This document shows, piece after piece, positions 1 through 8,860 of a DNA stretch of 64,000 bases; position 1 is the stretch's first letter, and every line of letters starts with the position of its first letter. The notes beneath the pieces are model-generated. The model was given only the letters and a program-made list of their open reading frames with translations. It made no database searches and was not told where the DNA came from. The stretch is taken from NCBI RefSeq assembly GCF_000230975.2, contig NC_021172.1, forward strand, positions 1,178,001-1,242,000. Direction: 5' to 3'. This DNA is from Hyphomicrobium denitrificans 1NES1. Lineage in GTDB: Bacteria > Pseudomonadota > Alphaproteobacteria > Rhizobiales > Hyphomicrobiaceae. The translations under genes were made by a program, and so were the position numbers.

Positions 1-498
1 CCCGTCCGCGATGCGCGTCACAGGGCAGCCATATGGGACGCACTGCAATCCGGCGTGGTCGACGTTCTGGGCTCGGATCACGCGCCCCACACGCGGGAAG
101 AAAAAGAGCACGCCTATCCCGATACCCATTCCGGCATGACAGGCGTGCAGACGCTGGTGCCGACCATGCTCGATCATGTGAACGCAGGGCGGCTGTCGCT
201 GCAGCGCCTGGTCGATTTGACGAGTCACGGTCCGCAGCGGCTATTCGGCATCAGGAACAAGGGGCGCATCGCCGTTGGCTATGACGCCGATCTAACCATC
301 GTCGACCTGAAGCGCAGGGTGAGGATATCGAACGACTGGATCGAAAGCCGCTGTGCCTGGACACCGTACGATGGCGCCACGGTTACGGGGTGGCCGGTCG
401 GGACGTTCGTTCGCGGCCACAAAGCGATGTGGGAGGGGGAAATCATCGGGCCCGCGCGTGGCGAGCCCGTGCAGTTTCTCGAAGGCTTCGTCCGCTGA
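1..498 (+). CDS. pyrC: Dihydroorotase, C-terminal part (5' end outside window)
   Basis: The frame is open from base 1, so the N-terminus with the first metal-binding HxH motif is missing. The visible 165 residues carry the GSDHAPHTREEK segment of type I dihydroorotases (metal-binding Asp and substrate-binding His). The composite amidohydrolase ending follows, with a KGRIAVGYDADLTIVD-type strand typical of cyclic amidohydrolases. Dihydroorotase closes carbamoyl-aspartate to dihydroorotate in cytosolic pyrimidine synthesis. Other cyclic amidohydrolases (allantoinase, hydantoinase) share the C-terminal fold, but the SDHAPH sequence context favours dihydroorotase. It converges on the L,D-transpeptidase gene 26 bases downstream. 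Confidence 0.85.
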   Translation, partial: PVRDARHRAAIWDALQSGVVDVLGSDHAPHTREEKEHAYPDTHSGMTGVQTLVPTMLDHVNAGRLSLQRLVDLTSHGPQRLFGIRNKGRIAVGYDADLTIVDLKRRVRISNDWIESRCAWTPYDGATVTGWPVGTFVRGHKAMWEGEIIGPARGEPVQFLEGFVR

Positions 499-523
499 GG
501 TCGGCGCGCGAAGCTCGGTCGCC

Positions 524-1285
524 TCAGCCTTCGTCGCCGGCCTTTGCAACCCGCGCCATGCCGGCCGTGAGGCGCTTCAGAACGTGTACGGTCGTTCCGA
601 CACCCGCAAGAGACGCAAGGTGCGTGACGTTACCGTTGGTCATGCGGATGCAGCCCGACGATGTCGCGGTGCCGATCGAGCTGACGTCGTTCGTCCCATG
701 GATGCGATAAAGCGTATTGCCGAGGTAGAGAGCCATCGCTCCGAGCGGATTGCGGATGCCACCCTCCATGTGAACGGGAAGTCCGGGCTTCCTAGCGCGC
801 ATCTCTGCCGGCGGATACCAGTCGGGCCAAGCGACCTTGCGTGAAATCTTCTCGACGCCGGACCAGGCGAAGCCCTGCTTGCCGACGGCTATCGGATAGC
901 GATAGGCGGTCGTTGATGACAGAACATAGTAGAGATGGCGGCCGGCCGTATCGATGATGATCGAGCCTGTGCCGTAACTATTGGGGAACGAGACCTTAGG
1001 CGGCGCCACGGCAGCGATATGCGGTCTGCCGCCGCCGGTCAGTGTTCCCGCGGTGCTCGCAGGCGAATGATCGTCGCCATCGTCGTATCTGCCGTTCTGC
1101 GGCCTTCCCCAGTCCCAGCCCATACCGAAGAGCGGTGTCGGTGCCGGTTCGGCGCGCGGGCTGCTGCGTTTCAATTTCTTGGGTGGGACGTATCCGTAGG
1201 TCTGTTCGAAGGGATGGACGGCGTAAGCTGGTGCGGTGATGGCGCAGCTCAAAATAGCGGCTGCAAGAATACTCATACACTTCAT
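524..1285 (-). CDS. L,D-transpeptidase (YkuD domain), exported
   Basis: About 253 residues. The N-terminus is a signal peptide (MKCMSILAAAILSC, ending near APAYA). A Pro/Ser-rich linker follows, then a YkuD catalytic domain with the diagnostic HGT...SSGCIRM motif, whose Cys is the nucleophile. Such enzymes form 3-3 crosslinks in periplasmic peptidoglycan or attach proteins to it; which one applies cannot be told from sequence. A GTG five codons upstream is possible, but the ATG at 1285 has a GAGTGAGGA ribosome site about 8 bases before it and starts the signal peptide cleanly. It is a single gene, convergent with pyrC. Alphaproteobacteria usually have many such paralogues. Confidence 0.85.
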   Translation of the reverse strand: MKCMSILAAAILSCAITAPAYAVHPFEQTYGYVPPKKLKRSSPRAEPAPTPLFGMGWDWGRPQNGRYDDGDDHSPASTAGTLTGGGRPHIAAVAPPKVSFPNSYGTGSIIIDTAGRHLYYVLSSTTAYRYPIAVGKQGFAWSGVEKISRKVAWPDWYPPAEMRARKPGLPVHMEGGIRNPLGAMALYLGNTLYRIHGTNDVSSIGTATSSGCIRMTNGNVTHLASLAGVGTTVHVLKRLTAGMARVAKAGDEG

Positions 1286-1409
1286 CAAACTGATCCTCAC
1301 TCCTCATCACGCGTGTGACGGGGGCGCAATAAAGCAAAAGGCAAGGTGGCGGCACCCCTCTGCGGCGATTCGCGGTGATTCGATATTGCGGCTTTCTTGC
1401 GGAGTGCCG

Positions 1410-2024
1410 TCACTCGATGCGCTTAAACATCAGCCAGTTGCCATCGGCGGTGATGACGAGGCACCACGACATCCAGCGTTTTTTCTCATGCATCTCAGCG
1501 GCTTTGGCCGGGCTGACGAGTCGGTAGAGATCAACCTCTTCCGATGGCGTCAGCTTGTCGAGGGGGCGCTCCGCCAGATACGGCCAGACGTAGAGCAGAT
1601 TGTTCTCGATGTCGCTGCCGAAGGGCTGCGTCGCGGGCGGCATGCTCAAAAGCTCGATCAGGGTCGCCAGAATCTCGTGGCCTTTGCCGTCCGCCGATTC
1701 CAGTTTAAGTGCCGCGACCGGATCGGTGACGCCCGGTATTCCGAGGTCCGGCGTCGTGCCGCTCATGTCGAAGACTGCCTTCAACTCGTCGATGTTGCCG
1801 GAGCGGGCTGCCGCAAGTATGGCATCGCGAAGATCGGCGACGTGTTCGGGAAGCTGCGATGTTTGCGCGCTTTCCTCAGCGGCGGCCTGCAAGACGTGGA
1901 CAAGCGCGGTGGGCGTCACTACGAGTAGAAGCAGAAGGATGATCTTTCGGATCAACGGGGCATTGAAGCGCAGGCGGGACCGTCGCGCTTTTGAGGGGAG
2001 TATACTTGAGGAGGGTTCCAACAT
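1410..2024 (-). CDS. Hypothetical membrane-anchored protein
   Basis: About 204 residues, not recognised as a named family. A basic N-terminus (KARRSRLRF) precedes one strong hydrophobic segment (IILLLLLVVTPTALV) that looks like a signal anchor or uncleaved signal. The rest is soluble, acidic and helical, with an aromatic LYVWPYLAERP stretch and a C-terminal WMSWCLVITADGNWLMFKRIE-like end. The architecture suggests a periplasmic protein tethered to the inner membrane. ATG at 2024 was chosen; an in-frame GTG at 2042 is possible. It is transcribed divergently from the LysE-type exporter and its role is unknown. Confidence 0.7.
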   Translation of the reverse strand: MLEPSSSILPSKARRSRLRFNAPLIRKIILLLLLVVTPTALVHVLQAAAEESAQTSQLPEHVADLRDAILAAARSGNIDELKAVFDMSGTTPDLGIPGVTDPVAALKLESADGKGHEILATLIELLSMPPATQPFGSDIENNLLYVWPYLAERPLDKLTPSEEVDLYRLVSPAKAAEMHEKKRWMSWCLVITADGNWLMFKRIE

Positions 2025-2123
2025 AGCCACCGACCCGTTCACTTACGCCTAGTGATCAAAAATCGCGCGGCCGATTTTTGGCCCGTGCAAATTCCACTTC
2101 CGGACGCGAGCACGCCCGCCTTG

Positions 2124-2786
2124 ATGAATTATATCCCCAATCCGCTCATCATCCCTATCGGCCTCATCGTTGGGGTTCTCATTGCGGCGCCTGTCGGCCC
2201 TGTCAACGTTCTGTGCATCCAGCGTGCAATCGAGCGCGGGTTTTGGGGCGGTATTGCAGCCGGCATCGGATCGGTGATGGGCGATGGCTTGATCGCGCTT
2301 TGTGCGGGTCTTGGCGTTGGGACGGTATCAGGTGCGGTTCAAACGCATCGCGCCGTCATTCAAGCGCTGGGCGGCTTGGCCCTGATCGCCTTCGGGGCGC
2401 GACTCTATTTGAGCGCGCCGCGCCTACGAATTGCCTCTGACGGCGAAACCTCTTCAGAGAGTCTCAAAGACTTTGTCTGGGACATCCCGCAGACGTTCTT
2501 CCTCACGATTACGAATCCCGGCGCAGTGCTGGGACTTTTTGCCGTGTTCGGCGGTGTCAGTACGTTCGTCGAAGTTCATTCGACGATTGACGTTTTGCTG
2601 ATGGTTGCGGCGATCGTCAGCGGCAGCATGCTGTGGTGGGTTACGCTTTCGAACATCATCGGCCGCTATCGCCATCAGATCGATTTGCGCACGCTGACGC
2701 TCGTCAACCGGATTGCCGGACTTCTGCTCGCCGGTTTCGGAGCAGTCCTGATTGCGGAAGTGATCTGGAAGGGCGGCAATTTCTAA
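2124..2786 (+). CDS. LysE/RhtB-family amino-acid exporter
   Basis: About 220 residues, mostly hydrophobic, with five to six membrane helices. The signature near residues 15-30 (GVLIAAPVGPVNVLCIQRAIERG) contains the P-x-G-P of the LysE/RhtB superfamily. A central soluble loop of about 30 polar residues and a FFLTITNPGAVLGLFAVFGG segment (family TNP motif) follow. Members export amino acids or related small molecules from the cytosol; the substrate cannot be predicted. ATG at 2124 gives the usual family length. An in-frame GTG at 2052 would add 24 polar residues and has no better ribosome site. Confidence 0.85.
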   Translation: MNYIPNPLIIPIGLIVGVLIAAPVGPVNVLCIQRAIERGFWGGIAAGIGSVMGDGLIALCAGLGVGTVSGAVQTHRAVIQALGGLALIAFGARLYLSAPRLRIASDGETSSESLKDFVWDIPQTFFLTITNPGAVLGLFAVFGGVSTFVEVHSTIDVLLMVAAIVSGSMLWWVTLSNIIGRYRHQIDLRTLTLVNRIAGLLLAGFGAVLIAEVIWKGGNF

Positions 2787-2804
2787 TCGGTGGACGGCCG
2801 CCGA

Positions 2805-3050
2805 CTATTGATCGCGGCGCGCTAGCGTGAATTCGCCTTCGACGACGCGCTTCTCAAGACCACGCGTCAGGTGGATCACGGCGTCCTCGCCATAGATCGC
2901 GACGAGGTCGGTCAAGGCCGTGAACAGAGCAGCGTAAGCCATCTGCTGCGGCTCGACCCCCGTATCAACACCTTCATCCCACGCCGCCAAAATCAGATCG
3001 AGCGCCTTTAGCGTCGGGTTTTTGGTGTCGATGTCTTCGAAACACTGCAT
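2805..3050 (-). CDS. Small conserved-looking cytosolic protein, unknown
   Basis: 81 residues with no signal or membrane segment. The composition is acidic and helical (ALDLILAAWDEGVDTGVEPQQ, then ALFTALTDLVAIYGEDAVIHLTRGLEKRV). It has the look of a small helical-bundle regulatory or adaptor protein, but no family is recognised. Normal alphaproteobacterial codon use and the convergent position 18 bases from the LysE-type gene support a real gene. Function unassigned. Confidence 0.6.
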   Translation of the reverse strand: MQCFEDIDTKNPTLKALDLILAAWDEGVDTGVEPQQMAYAALFTALTDLVAIYGEDAVIHLTRGLEKRVVEGEFTLARRDQ

Positions 3051-3200
3051 GTAGTATCCAGCCCGTTGTCCACCCGTTGCGGGCGGCTCCCCTCACGGAG
3101 AGTGTGAACTAGCATGAGCTTCTGCGGAAGTTCTATGTGGCCACAATTCACAGTAAACCGGCCGTTGAGGCAAGGTGCGCTTGCACTGCACTCTACCGCG

Positions 3201-3620
3201 TCAGGGAAACGCCTTGAGCAATCCTTCGGAGAGGGACGAGCCTTCCGAAAGAAAGCGGGTGATTGCCGTCTGTGCGGAGGGGCTGCACGTATTATAGGTA
3301 CGACTGTAGCTTCGATAACCTTGATTGAAAGCTCGGGTGAGCTTTGCCCGCCGAAGCGCGCTCGACCCTTCGGCATCCATCAGGTCACGCATGCGGTCGC
3401 GCCAGTACTGGCCTTCGTTGGCTCCGCAAAGTTCGCGCAGATAGTGAATCGCGCCTAGAATTTCGGATAGACGCAGCAGGCGATCGTCATACGGCTTGAC
3501 GTCGGATGCGGCCATTCCGGTATTGGCCGCCAATCCGAGCGTGCCGACGGCGAGGGCAAACGCCAGGAAGGCGTTCCGGCGCTTGCTGCAAGACAGAGTT
3601 TTTCTGGCCGACCGTTTCAT
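3201..3620 (-). CDS. TIGR02301-family exported protein
   Basis: 139 residues. A basic N-terminus and hydrophobic core (NAFLAFALAVGTLGLAANTGMAA) form a signal peptide. The mature part has the RLSEILGAIHYLRELCG stretch followed by W-R-D-R-M-R-D-L-M and a late YNTCSPSA. I recognise this pattern as TIGR02301, an uncharacterised family largely restricted to alphaproteobacteria. Two conserved Cys residues could form a periplasmic disulfide. It is divergent from the SRAP gene with about 80 bases between. No function is known for the family. Confidence 0.75.
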   Translation of the reverse strand: MKRSARKTLSCSKRRNAFLAFALAVGTLGLAANTGMAASDVKPYDDRLLRLSEILGAIHYLRELCGANEGQYWRDRMRDLMDAEGSSALRRAKLTRAFNQGYRSYSRTYNTCSPSAQTAITRFLSEGSSLSEGLLKAFP

Positions 3621-3703
3621 CGTAGATCCGCTTAAATCAGATTCTGGGCCGGCGACGGCGGCATTAATATAAAAAATTCCGATACCACTCTAAAGGCTCT
3701 GCC

Positions 3704-4384
3704 ATGTGCTCCCGCTACAGTCTGATCTGCTCTCCGCAAACCCTGAGCCGGATATTCGGGCGTTACCAGGGCGACGACTTCCCGCCCCGCTACAATATCG
3801 CGCCGTCGCAGCCGGTCCTCATTGTCCGCATCGGCGTTAGAGGTGAGCGAGAATTCCGTCTGGTGCGGTGGGGGCTTATCCCGTCCTGGGCGAAAGACCC
3901 GGCGCAATATGGACTGCTGGTCAACGCCCGCTCGGAAACGGCCGCCGAGAAGCCCTCGTTCCGCGGAGCGATGCGCCATCGCAGGTGTCTTATCCCGACT
4001 ACCGGGTACTACGAATGGACGGGAGGGCGCAGTTCCCGGCAGCCCCATCTCATTAAGTTGGATGACCAGCCCGTTTTCGCGATGGCGGGACTTTGGGAGG
4101 CCTGGCTCGGGGCCGATGGTAGCGAAATTGAGACGATGGCGATCCTGACGACGACCGCGAATGCCGACGTGGCGTCCATTCACGACCGCATGCCGGTGAT
4201 CATCGAGCCCGAAGATTACGATCGCTGGCTCGATTGCAGTTCTGGCCGGGAGAACGAGGTTCTGGACCTCCTGGCTCCGCTACCCAGAGGGCGCATGGTT
4301 GTCATGGCCATCAACCCGAAGCTGAACGATCCGCGGGCTGAAGGGCCGGACCTGCATCAGCCGCCCAATCCGACGCTCCTTTGA
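3704..4384 (+). CDS. SOS response-associated peptidase-like protein (SRAP, YedK/HMCES)
   Basis: 226 residues. SRAP proteins crosslink covalently to abasic sites in single-stranded DNA through the N-terminal Cys, which is exposed once Met1 is removed. Here the start is Met-Cys-Ser-Arg-Tyr, giving the required Cys2. The other conserved pieces are present in order: NIAPSQP, LVRWGLIPSWAKDP, NARSET with PSFR, YYEW with the active-site Glu, and HDRMPVI with the catalytic His. Length and motifs match the family, so the protein looks intact. It is monocistronic. I see no obvious LexA box upstream. Confidence 0.93.
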   Translation: MCSRYSLICSPQTLSRIFGRYQGDDFPPRYNIAPSQPVLIVRIGVRGEREFRLVRWGLIPSWAKDPAQYGLLVNARSETAAEKPSFRGAMRHRRCLIPTTGYYEWTGGRSSRQPHLIKLDDQPVFAMAGLWEAWLGADGSEIETMAILTTTANADVASIHDRMPVIIEPEDYDRWLDCSSGRENEVLDLLAPLPRGRMVVMAINPKLNDPRAEGPDLHQPPNPTLL

Positions 4385-4580
4385 ATTCCAACGGAACGGG
4401 CGGTGTCGTGCCGTATCGGGTCGACTTTGGGCCGATCCGGTAACCATGGCGACTCGCGGCGCAACTCATTCGCGGCTAATCTCTTTAGGTCAAGAGCTTG
4501 TCGATTTCCGCTCGTATCAACGGCGCGGGCGAGGGTGATGTGGGTGCGTTCACAGCGCGCGCGTGATGGGAGACGACCTA

Positions 4581-6284
4581 ATGGCTTACAGGGGCGAAGA
4601 TCTCGATCTCAGGACTCCGCAGACGTGGACCGGAACACCGGCGGAACTCGTCACACCTGCCGAGATGCAGGCAGCACAGAATGGAAAGCGCGGTGTCTAT
4701 CGCTCCGGTCCGATCCTCGTCGACGAGACGGTGCTCGCTTGCTGCAATCTCGCCTATGACGTTGCCGTCGCTCATCGCGCCGGTGAAGTTCGTGTCGAGC
4801 ATCTCCTCAATGCGATGACGCGCATCGATGCGTCGATCGCGTCGCTCGAGGCTCGGGGCATCCGGGTGCCCTCCCTTCGCCGCGAGACGGCGGCTATCGT
4901 TGCGGGGGATATTCCGCCCGCAGGAGGCAACGGCTCGGTGTCGCCGCGCCGCTCGGACGAATTTGCCGATTTGCTGCGGCTTGCGGCTGCTGCCGCCAGC
5001 CGGCGGAATGCCGCCGCCGATGTCGACGATCTGCTCCAGGTTCTGCTCGATCACCGGGCCGACCTGCCCGGCTCGGATATCGTATTGCGTTATGCGGCGC
5101 GCGCGCCCTTTCGCGATGTCAGCGAACCTTTACCCCCTTTGACACGCTCAGGTGCCGATCTTCGCTATACGGGGTCGAGCAGCCTTCGCTACGTTCCGGA
5201 TCAGATGCGGTCTTATCGTGGGGAGATCGGGGGAAGCCCGACCGACGCGCTGCAGAATTCCCGCATTGAGGCACTCGAGCAAATTGTTCGGGCTCTCAGT
5301 CAGGACTTCTCGAACGAACGCCATATCATTTCGGGGCTCGTGCGGGACTTGGGCCGGGATGCCCAGGTCCATCAGGGCGATCAGGATCACAGACAGAACG
5401 TTCTGCTCGATCGTATCGGAACGCTGGAGCAAGCCATGCTGGAAGCACGCAGTGCGCCCGCCGACCAATCTCTCGTGGCAAAGCTCGAAGACATCGAAGC
5501 TGCGCTTGAGCTCCGATTGCAAGAGATGTCGCAATCATGGAGCGTGCTCTCGCAGCGGTTGCAGGATCTCGAAGGCTCCATCCGGGACCGAGCACCGGCG
5601 AGCGGCGCAACCGTCGAGGATCTGCGGAACGCCATCGACCTGAAACCTATTTCGAGCCGCCTCGACATCATCGAGGAGGCAGTCCTCGGCGACCACCGTC
5701 GCGGCGACGCTGGCAGCGAGCTTGGCGAGCGGTTTGACAGGCTGCACGGCGATGTCCAGCGGGCGCTCTCGACCACGACTGACGGCGGCCGGATCGAGAT
5801 GTTGGTTTCCGGGCTCGAACGCATCAATAGTCTTGCCGACAAGCTCGACGAGCAGCATCGCATGGTTACGCAGGTGACCGCCGATCTTACCGAGCGCGTC
5901 GGCGGCGTCGAACGCGCGCTGACGGGAGAGATCGAAACAGCGGCGGCCAAGTATCAGGCCTATGCGAACGATCTTTCCGAGCTTCATGATGCGCTGATGA
6001 AGCTCAACCAGAACCAGCACACGCTCGCCGGTTCGATGGATCAGTGGCGCACCGACGCTGCGACGGATGTCGCAAACATTCTGAATCGCATCGGCGAACT
6101 GGATCGCGACACGGCGCTGCCTATCGAGGCGCTCAATCAGATCAACGCGCACATGGATACGATGAACCGTTTCGTCGTCGAGCGTTACCGGCGACGGCAC
6201 GGCTTCTGGTATTGGCTGTTCGGAACCGACGACTGGATGGGCGCGAGCTGGCCCTCCCGTAAGGAGCCCGAAACATCGGCTTGA
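4581..6284 (+). CDS. Coiled-coil protein with Clp-N-like N-terminal region
   Basis: About 567 residues. Residues about 45-165 resemble a double Clp N-terminal repeat (LAYDVAVAHRAGEVRVEHLLNAM, then a second half ending DVDDLLQVLLDH), the helical module used for substrate or adaptor binding in ClpA/ClpB. Instead of AAA domains there is a long, charged, heptad-like region (about residues 220-530) with many LE/RL/DL repeats, and a short aromatic tail (FWYWLFGTDDWMG) that could touch a membrane. ATG at 4581 is preferred over GTG 4563 because a GGGAGA site lies 8 bases before it. A scaffold or adaptor role is only an inference. Confidence 0.75.
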   Translation: MAYRGEDLDLRTPQTWTGTPAELVTPAEMQAAQNGKRGVYRSGPILVDETVLACCNLAYDVAVAHRAGEVRVEHLLNAMTRIDASIASLEARGIRVPSLRRETAAIVAGDIPPAGGNGSVSPRRSDEFADLLRLAAAAASRRNAAADVDDLLQVLLDHRADLPGSDIVLRYAARAPFRDVSEPLPPLTRSGADLRYTGSSSLRYVPDQMRSYRGEIGGSPTDALQNSRIEALEQIVRALSQDFSNERHIISGLVRDLGRDAQVHQGDQDHRQNVLLDRIGTLEQAMLEARSAPADQSLVAKLEDIEAALELRLQEMSQSWSVLSQRLQDLEGSIRDRAPASGATVEDLRNAIDLKPISSRLDIIEEAVLGDHRRGDAGSELGERFDRLHGDVQRALSTTTDGGRIEMLVSGLERINSLADKLDEQHRMVTQVTADLTERVGGVERALTGEIETAAAKYQAYANDLSELHDALMKLNQNQHTLAGSMDQWRTDAATDVANILNRIGELDRDTALPIEALNQINAHMDTMNRFVVERYRRRHGFWYWLFGTDDWMGASWPSRKEPETSA

Positions 6285-6410
6285 TCGTTCGTTTTTGGGT
6301 CATGATGCAGCAATGCGTTAACCCGCGCAATTTCCTGCGCCGTTAACCGAGTTGGCATGCAGTGTGCGTCGCGTCGTGCTGATGGTTTCAATCCAGCACA
6401 CTTGGGCATC

Positions 6411-7523
6411 ATGAATATTCGCGCGCTTCTCGCAAACTCTCCTCGCCTTGCCGACATTCTCTCCCCGCAACGGAACAGCTTCGGCGTCCTGCGCTTCGCC
6501 ATGGCGACGCTGGTACTTGTGTCGCACAGCTATCTCTATTCTGCCGGTACGTCGGCCGCCGAACCGCTGCAACCGTGGTTAGGAAGGTCGCTCGGAGAGT
6601 GCGCGGTACGTGTGTTCTTCATTTTGAGCGGCGTGATGGTGGCGCAAAGCTTCGACCGTAGCCGAGGCATCGTCGACTTTACCGTTGCGCGTGCGCTCAG
6701 AATTTTCCCGGCGCTCATCGTCTGTGTGCTGGCCGTCGCATTCGTGGTCGGTCCCTTCGTTTCGGCTCTGCCGGCGAGCGAGTATTTCAGGAGCCCGGAA
6801 CTCTACAGCTACGCTGCTAAAACGCTGATGCTCGCAACCGGCTCGGCGCCGTTGCCGGGCGTGTTCGAGACGAACGCGTATGCGACCTACGTCAACTCGT
6901 CTTTGTGGACGCTGAAGTATGAGGTCGCCTGCTATCTTGGGCTTGGCATACTGGGCGCTGCCGGGCTGTTCGATCAAAAGCTGCGATGGTTCGCTGTGGC
7001 TGGCCTTGCGGTCGTCGTGGCGACGGTTTCGCTTTCTTTGCCTGCCAATCCCGACGATTACGGATTTACCCAAAATCTTCGCTACTTCATCGTCTACTTC
7101 TACGGCGGCGTGCTGGCTTATCTGCTGCGCAGTTATCTCGTGGTGGCCGGTGTCGCGCTGCTGCCGCTGTTTCTGATTTTCGTCGCCTCCGTCCGGACGC
7201 CATTCGCGGAAGTCGGCGCCATGCTCTTTCTCGGCTACGGCGCACTTTGGGCCGGGACGAAAATGTGGGGCCCTCTACGTGGTCTCTGTAATCGCACCGA
7301 TGCTTCGTTCGGCATCTACATCTTTGCCGGCCCCGTTCAGCAGACGCTTCTCTGGCTCTTTCCGTCGATATCGCCCGTCGTGCTGACGTTGGCAGCTTTC
7401 GCAATCGTACTGCCGATGGCGATTGCGTCGTGGAGGATCGTCGAGAAGCCGTCGCTTCGCCTGCGCCCGGTCGTCACGAACTCGCTGACAATGCGCAGGC
7501 GCTCAGTGCCGGTGTCCGGCTGA
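6411..7523 (+). CDS. Acyltransferase 3 family membrane protein (OafA/YrhL-like)
   Basis: About 370 residues with roughly ten membrane helices. The N-terminal region has the family pattern: NSFGVLRFAMATLVLVSHSYLY (catalytic-type His after the first helix), then GECAVRVFFILSGVMVAQSFDR, the usual V-x-x-F-F-x-x-S-G segment, and SLWTLKYEVACY. Such proteins O-acylate envelope or secreted glycans (LPS O-antigen, exopolysaccharide, Nod-type or peptidoglycan sugars) from the inner membrane. The substrate is not predictable. ATG at 6411 begins just before the first conserved segment. No other polysaccharide genes adjoin. Confidence 0.88.
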   Translation: MNIRALLANSPRLADILSPQRNSFGVLRFAMATLVLVSHSYLYSAGTSAAEPLQPWLGRSLGECAVRVFFILSGVMVAQSFDRSRGIVDFTVARALRIFPALIVCVLAVAFVVGPFVSALPASEYFRSPELYSYAAKTLMLATGSAPLPGVFETNAYATYVNSSLWTLKYEVACYLGLGILGAAGLFDQKLRWFAVAGLAVVVATVSLSLPANPDDYGFTQNLRYFIVYFYGGVLAYLLRSYLVVAGVALLPLFLIFVASVRTPFAEVGAMLFLGYGALWAGTKMWGPLRGLCNRTDASFGIYIFAGPVQQTLLWLFPSISPVVLTLAAFAIVLPMAIASWRIVEKPSLRLRPVVTNSLTMRRRSVPVSG

Positions 7524-7629
7524 TCCTGCTCCGTTCACCAATATCGGGATCGACACGGTCAAGCGACTTGTCTCCGCGTGTAGGTCCGTGCTTTGATTAA
7601 AAAAGTATTAACGGGCGTCGGGGGCGAGG

Positions 7630-7809
7630 ATGTTGCGCCGCTATCTGATCGTGAACGGCATCATGACGGCTCTGCTCTACGGCGCGGTGTGGGCCTTCGC
7701 TCCGTCAGTTCCGCGCCTCATTCAGTCAGCGGAATCGACATTCAAGGCGTTCGCAATGGACAGCCCGATGCTGCGGCCGGTCGTCTATCGCATCATCAAC
7801 GGTCATTGA
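7630..7809 (+). CDS. Small hydrophobic protein, 59 aa, unknown
   Basis: A short frame (starts MLRRYLIVNGIMTALLYGAV, ends VVYRIINGH) with one likely membrane helix near residues 6-25 and a positively charged N-terminus. A GGGGGCGAGG purine run lies immediately before the ATG, although tightly spaced. It fills the gap between the acyltransferase and the convergent tsaC, and ends 12 bases before tsaC's stop. Base composition is coding-like. No family is recognised; a small single-pass inner-membrane protein is the best description. Confidence 0.5.
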   Translation: MLRRYLIVNGIMTALLYGAVWAFAPSVPRLIQSAESTFKAFAMDSPMLRPVVYRIINGH

Positions 7810-7821
7810 GTTCTTCGGTTC

Positions 7822-8784
7822 TCAATCGCGCGGCGCCGCCGCCCGCGCCAGCCGGTCGTTGATTGCTTCCCCAAGGCCGTAGGATGGAACAGGTGTGACC
7901 GCGATCGTCTCGGCACCGCTTGCATCGAGCTTACGGAGCGCTGCGAACAGATTCGCCGCCGCTTCGATCAGGTCGCCTGACGGACTGAGATTGATGGTCG
8001 CCTGCGACGGGCACTCTGCAATCGATCCGAACCCGAGCACGGCTTCGTGCGGCTCCCAGGCTTTCGCGTTGAGCCTCAGTTTGCTTTTTGGCGCGTAGTG
8101 GCTTTGCAACTGGCCGGGAGATGTCAGACGCTCGCCCGCCTCGCTGATACGCACGATCTTTTCGCCAAGAATGTCTTCGATCGCTTCCGACGGTACCGTG
8201 CCGGGCCGAAGCAGGACAGGTGCCGCACCGACGAGACTGAGGACCGTCGATTCCAGGCCGCGCGGTGTTGGTCCGGCATCGAGAATGACGGCGGCGCTCT
8301 CACCCAAATCCGCGGCGACGTGCTCGGCGCATGTTGCGCTGATGTGGCCCGAGCGGTTGGCGGACGGTGCGGCGATCGGGCGTTGCGCAGCTTTGAGCAA
8401 TTGCCGTGCAACGGGGTGATCGGGAGACCTGAGGGCGACCGTCGGCAGTCCTGCTGATACAAGCTCACTGACTTCCGTCGTTTCAAGGCGCGGCACGACG
8501 AGCGTCAAAGGGCCGGGCCAGAAGGTCTCGGTCAGCCGGCGGGCCATTGGAGAAAACGAACCGATGATGACGGCCTGTTCGAGTCCCAGAACGTGGACGA
8601 TCAGCGGGTTGAACGAGGGTCGGCCCTTGGCGGCAAAGACGCGCGCCACGGCTTCGCCATTGGTTGCATCGGCGCCGAGGCCATAGACCGTTTCCGTCGG
8701 AAATGCCACGAGCGCACCGGAGCGGATCAGATGGCCCGCTTCTTCGATCCATTCGGCGTTCGCAGGCACAATCCTGCCTTGCAT
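7822..8784 (-). CDS. tsaC: Threonylcarbamoyl-AMP synthase (Sua5 type)
   Basis: 320 residues. The N-terminal YrdC-like domain has the ALVAFPTETVYGLGADA signature, KGRP-FNPLIVHV, and a later SANRSGHISATCAEHV segment. It makes threonylcarbamoyl-AMP from Thr, bicarbonate and ATP, the first step of tRNA t6A37 formation. The extra 110 C-terminal residues (SPGQLQSHYAPKSKL, VLGFG) are the Sua5 C-terminal domain, so this is the long two-domain form and not the short TsaC. The last residues (YGLGEAINDRLARAA) are typical of alphaproteobacterial Sua5. Start at ATG 8784. Divergent from the acyl-CoA dehydrogenase gene. Confidence 0.92.
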   Translation of the reverse strand: MQGRIVPANAEWIEEAGHLIRSGALVAFPTETVYGLGADATNGEAVARVFAAKGRPSFNPLIVHVLGLEQAVIIGSFSPMARRLTETFWPGPLTLVVPRLETTEVSELVSAGLPTVALRSPDHPVARQLLKAAQRPIAAPSANRSGHISATCAEHVAADLGESAAVILDAGPTPRGLESTVLSLVGAAPVLLRPGTVPSEAIEDILGEKIVRISEAGERLTSPGQLQSHYAPKSKLRLNAKAWEPHEAVLGFGSIAECPSQATINLSPSGDLIEAAANLFAALRKLDASGAETIAVTPVPSYGLGEAINDRLARAAAPRD

Positions 8785-8860
8785 TCGTCAATCACCTGGT
8801 TTGCTACGGCTTCTCATCAAGCATAGTGTTCGGTCAATGCGCAGCGGCTCCGAGACATCC

